NCBI GenBank assembly: GCA_963645405.1
Contig: CAVISR010000050.1
Coordinates: forward strand, 1-21,884
Source of the DNA: Colivivens sp963645405
GTDB taxonomy: Bacteria > Bacteroidota > Bacteroidia > Bacteroidales > Bacteroidaceae
Direction of reading: 5' to 3'
DNA length: 21,884 bases
Translations under genes and position numbers: made by a program
Shown: positions 21,811 to 21,884 of the stretch, one piece after another
How the letters are laid out: each line of letters begins with the position of its first letter
How positions within the stretch are numbered: the first letter of the stretch is position 1
The notes under the pieces: model-generated
The model's input: only the letters and a program-made list of their open reading frames with translations
Databases searched by the model: none
What the model was told of the DNA's origin: nothing

Positions 21811-21884
21811 TCAGAAGCCGCGGATGCACGATGCAGTGCCGAGGGCAGTGAGTGCAGCGGTCACGATGGCTGCGATGGTCTGTA
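21811..21884 (-). CDS. 3' end of a probable 'smalltalk'-type membrane peptide gene (partial)
   Basis: Only the last 23 codons and the TGA are in the window; the start lies beyond 21884. The tail reads QTIAAIVTAAL, then TALGTASC and IRGF at the C-terminus: one hydrophobic segment and a late Cys. This closely resembles the C-terminal half of the roughly 30-residue 'smalltalk' proteins of Bacteroidetes, which I recall as typically lying near an HU-like DNA-binding protein and an N-acetylmuramoyl-L-alanine amidase. A hairpin terminator follows directly, supporting a real gene end. Function of the family is unknown. With so few residues, a chance frame cannot be fully excluded. Confidence 0.6.
   Translation of the reverse strand, partial: QTIAAIVTAALTALGTASCIRGF

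Overview
The window looks like chromosomal DNA from a Bacteroidales bacterium, most likely Prevotellaceae or a close relative. Three things point there. Ten start regions carry the Bacteroidetes -7 box TAnnTTTG, several with a TTG/TTTG about 20 bases upstream. Several products belong to families typical of the phylum: a DUF4421 outer-membrane-type protein, a short MerR regulator beside pepD and ksgA, and a probable 'smalltalk' peptide at the right edge. Shine-Dalgarno sites are weak throughout, as is usual in the group. No phage, IS element, CRISPR array or rRNA gene is visible.

Layout. 1-2857 (minus): putative operon flippase-like membrane protein > pepD > merR-type regulator, divergent from rsmA/ksgA (2928-3734), with overlapping promoters between them. 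3703-6071 (minus): surE > lpxB (4-base overlap) > a small unknown ORF that overlaps the end of ksgA. 6137-8293 (minus): Gfo/Idh/MocA oxidoreductase > DUF4421 protein. 8472-9893 (plus): RlmD-type 23S rRNA methyltransferase, convergent with a DUF3737 beta-helix protein (9909-10766). 10912-10985: tRNA-Arg(TCT), followed by about 620 bases of repeat-rich noncoding DNA. 11607-12101: small exported protein of unknown function. 12348-14318 (minus): secreted GH51 alpha-L-arabinofuranosidase. 14734-21375 (plus): P5C dehydrogenase (pruA), a secreted duplicated zincin-like protein, and a 1076-residue multi-cofactor flavoprotein. 21528-21745: a second cluster of the same repeat family seen after the tRNA. 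21811-21884: 3' end of a tiny membrane peptide gene.

How the genes may work together. The most interesting functional block is 14734-21375. The large flavoprotein joins, in one chain, modules that are separate subunits in HcnABC and in archaeal dye-linked L-proline dehydrogenase: a [2Fe-2S] domain, a GAGPAG flavin/nucleotide-binding domain, a two-[4Fe-4S] domain, a BFD-like [2Fe-2S] domain and a SoxB/DAO-like FAD domain. Beside P5C dehydrogenase it is a good candidate for the enzyme that makes P5C from proline or a related imino acid; this is inference. Between them lies a secreted protein made of two copies of a zincin-like module. Only the second keeps HEFSH; in the first these positions read KYFAK.

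The most unusual noncoding feature is a repeat family in two places about 10 kb apart (11130-11340 and 21528-21745). Its core hairpin occurs with three different stems (GCCCTC/GAGGGC, GCTCTC/GAGAGC, GCGCTC/GAGCGC) around the same TCC loop. This is compensatory change that suggests the folded form is selected.
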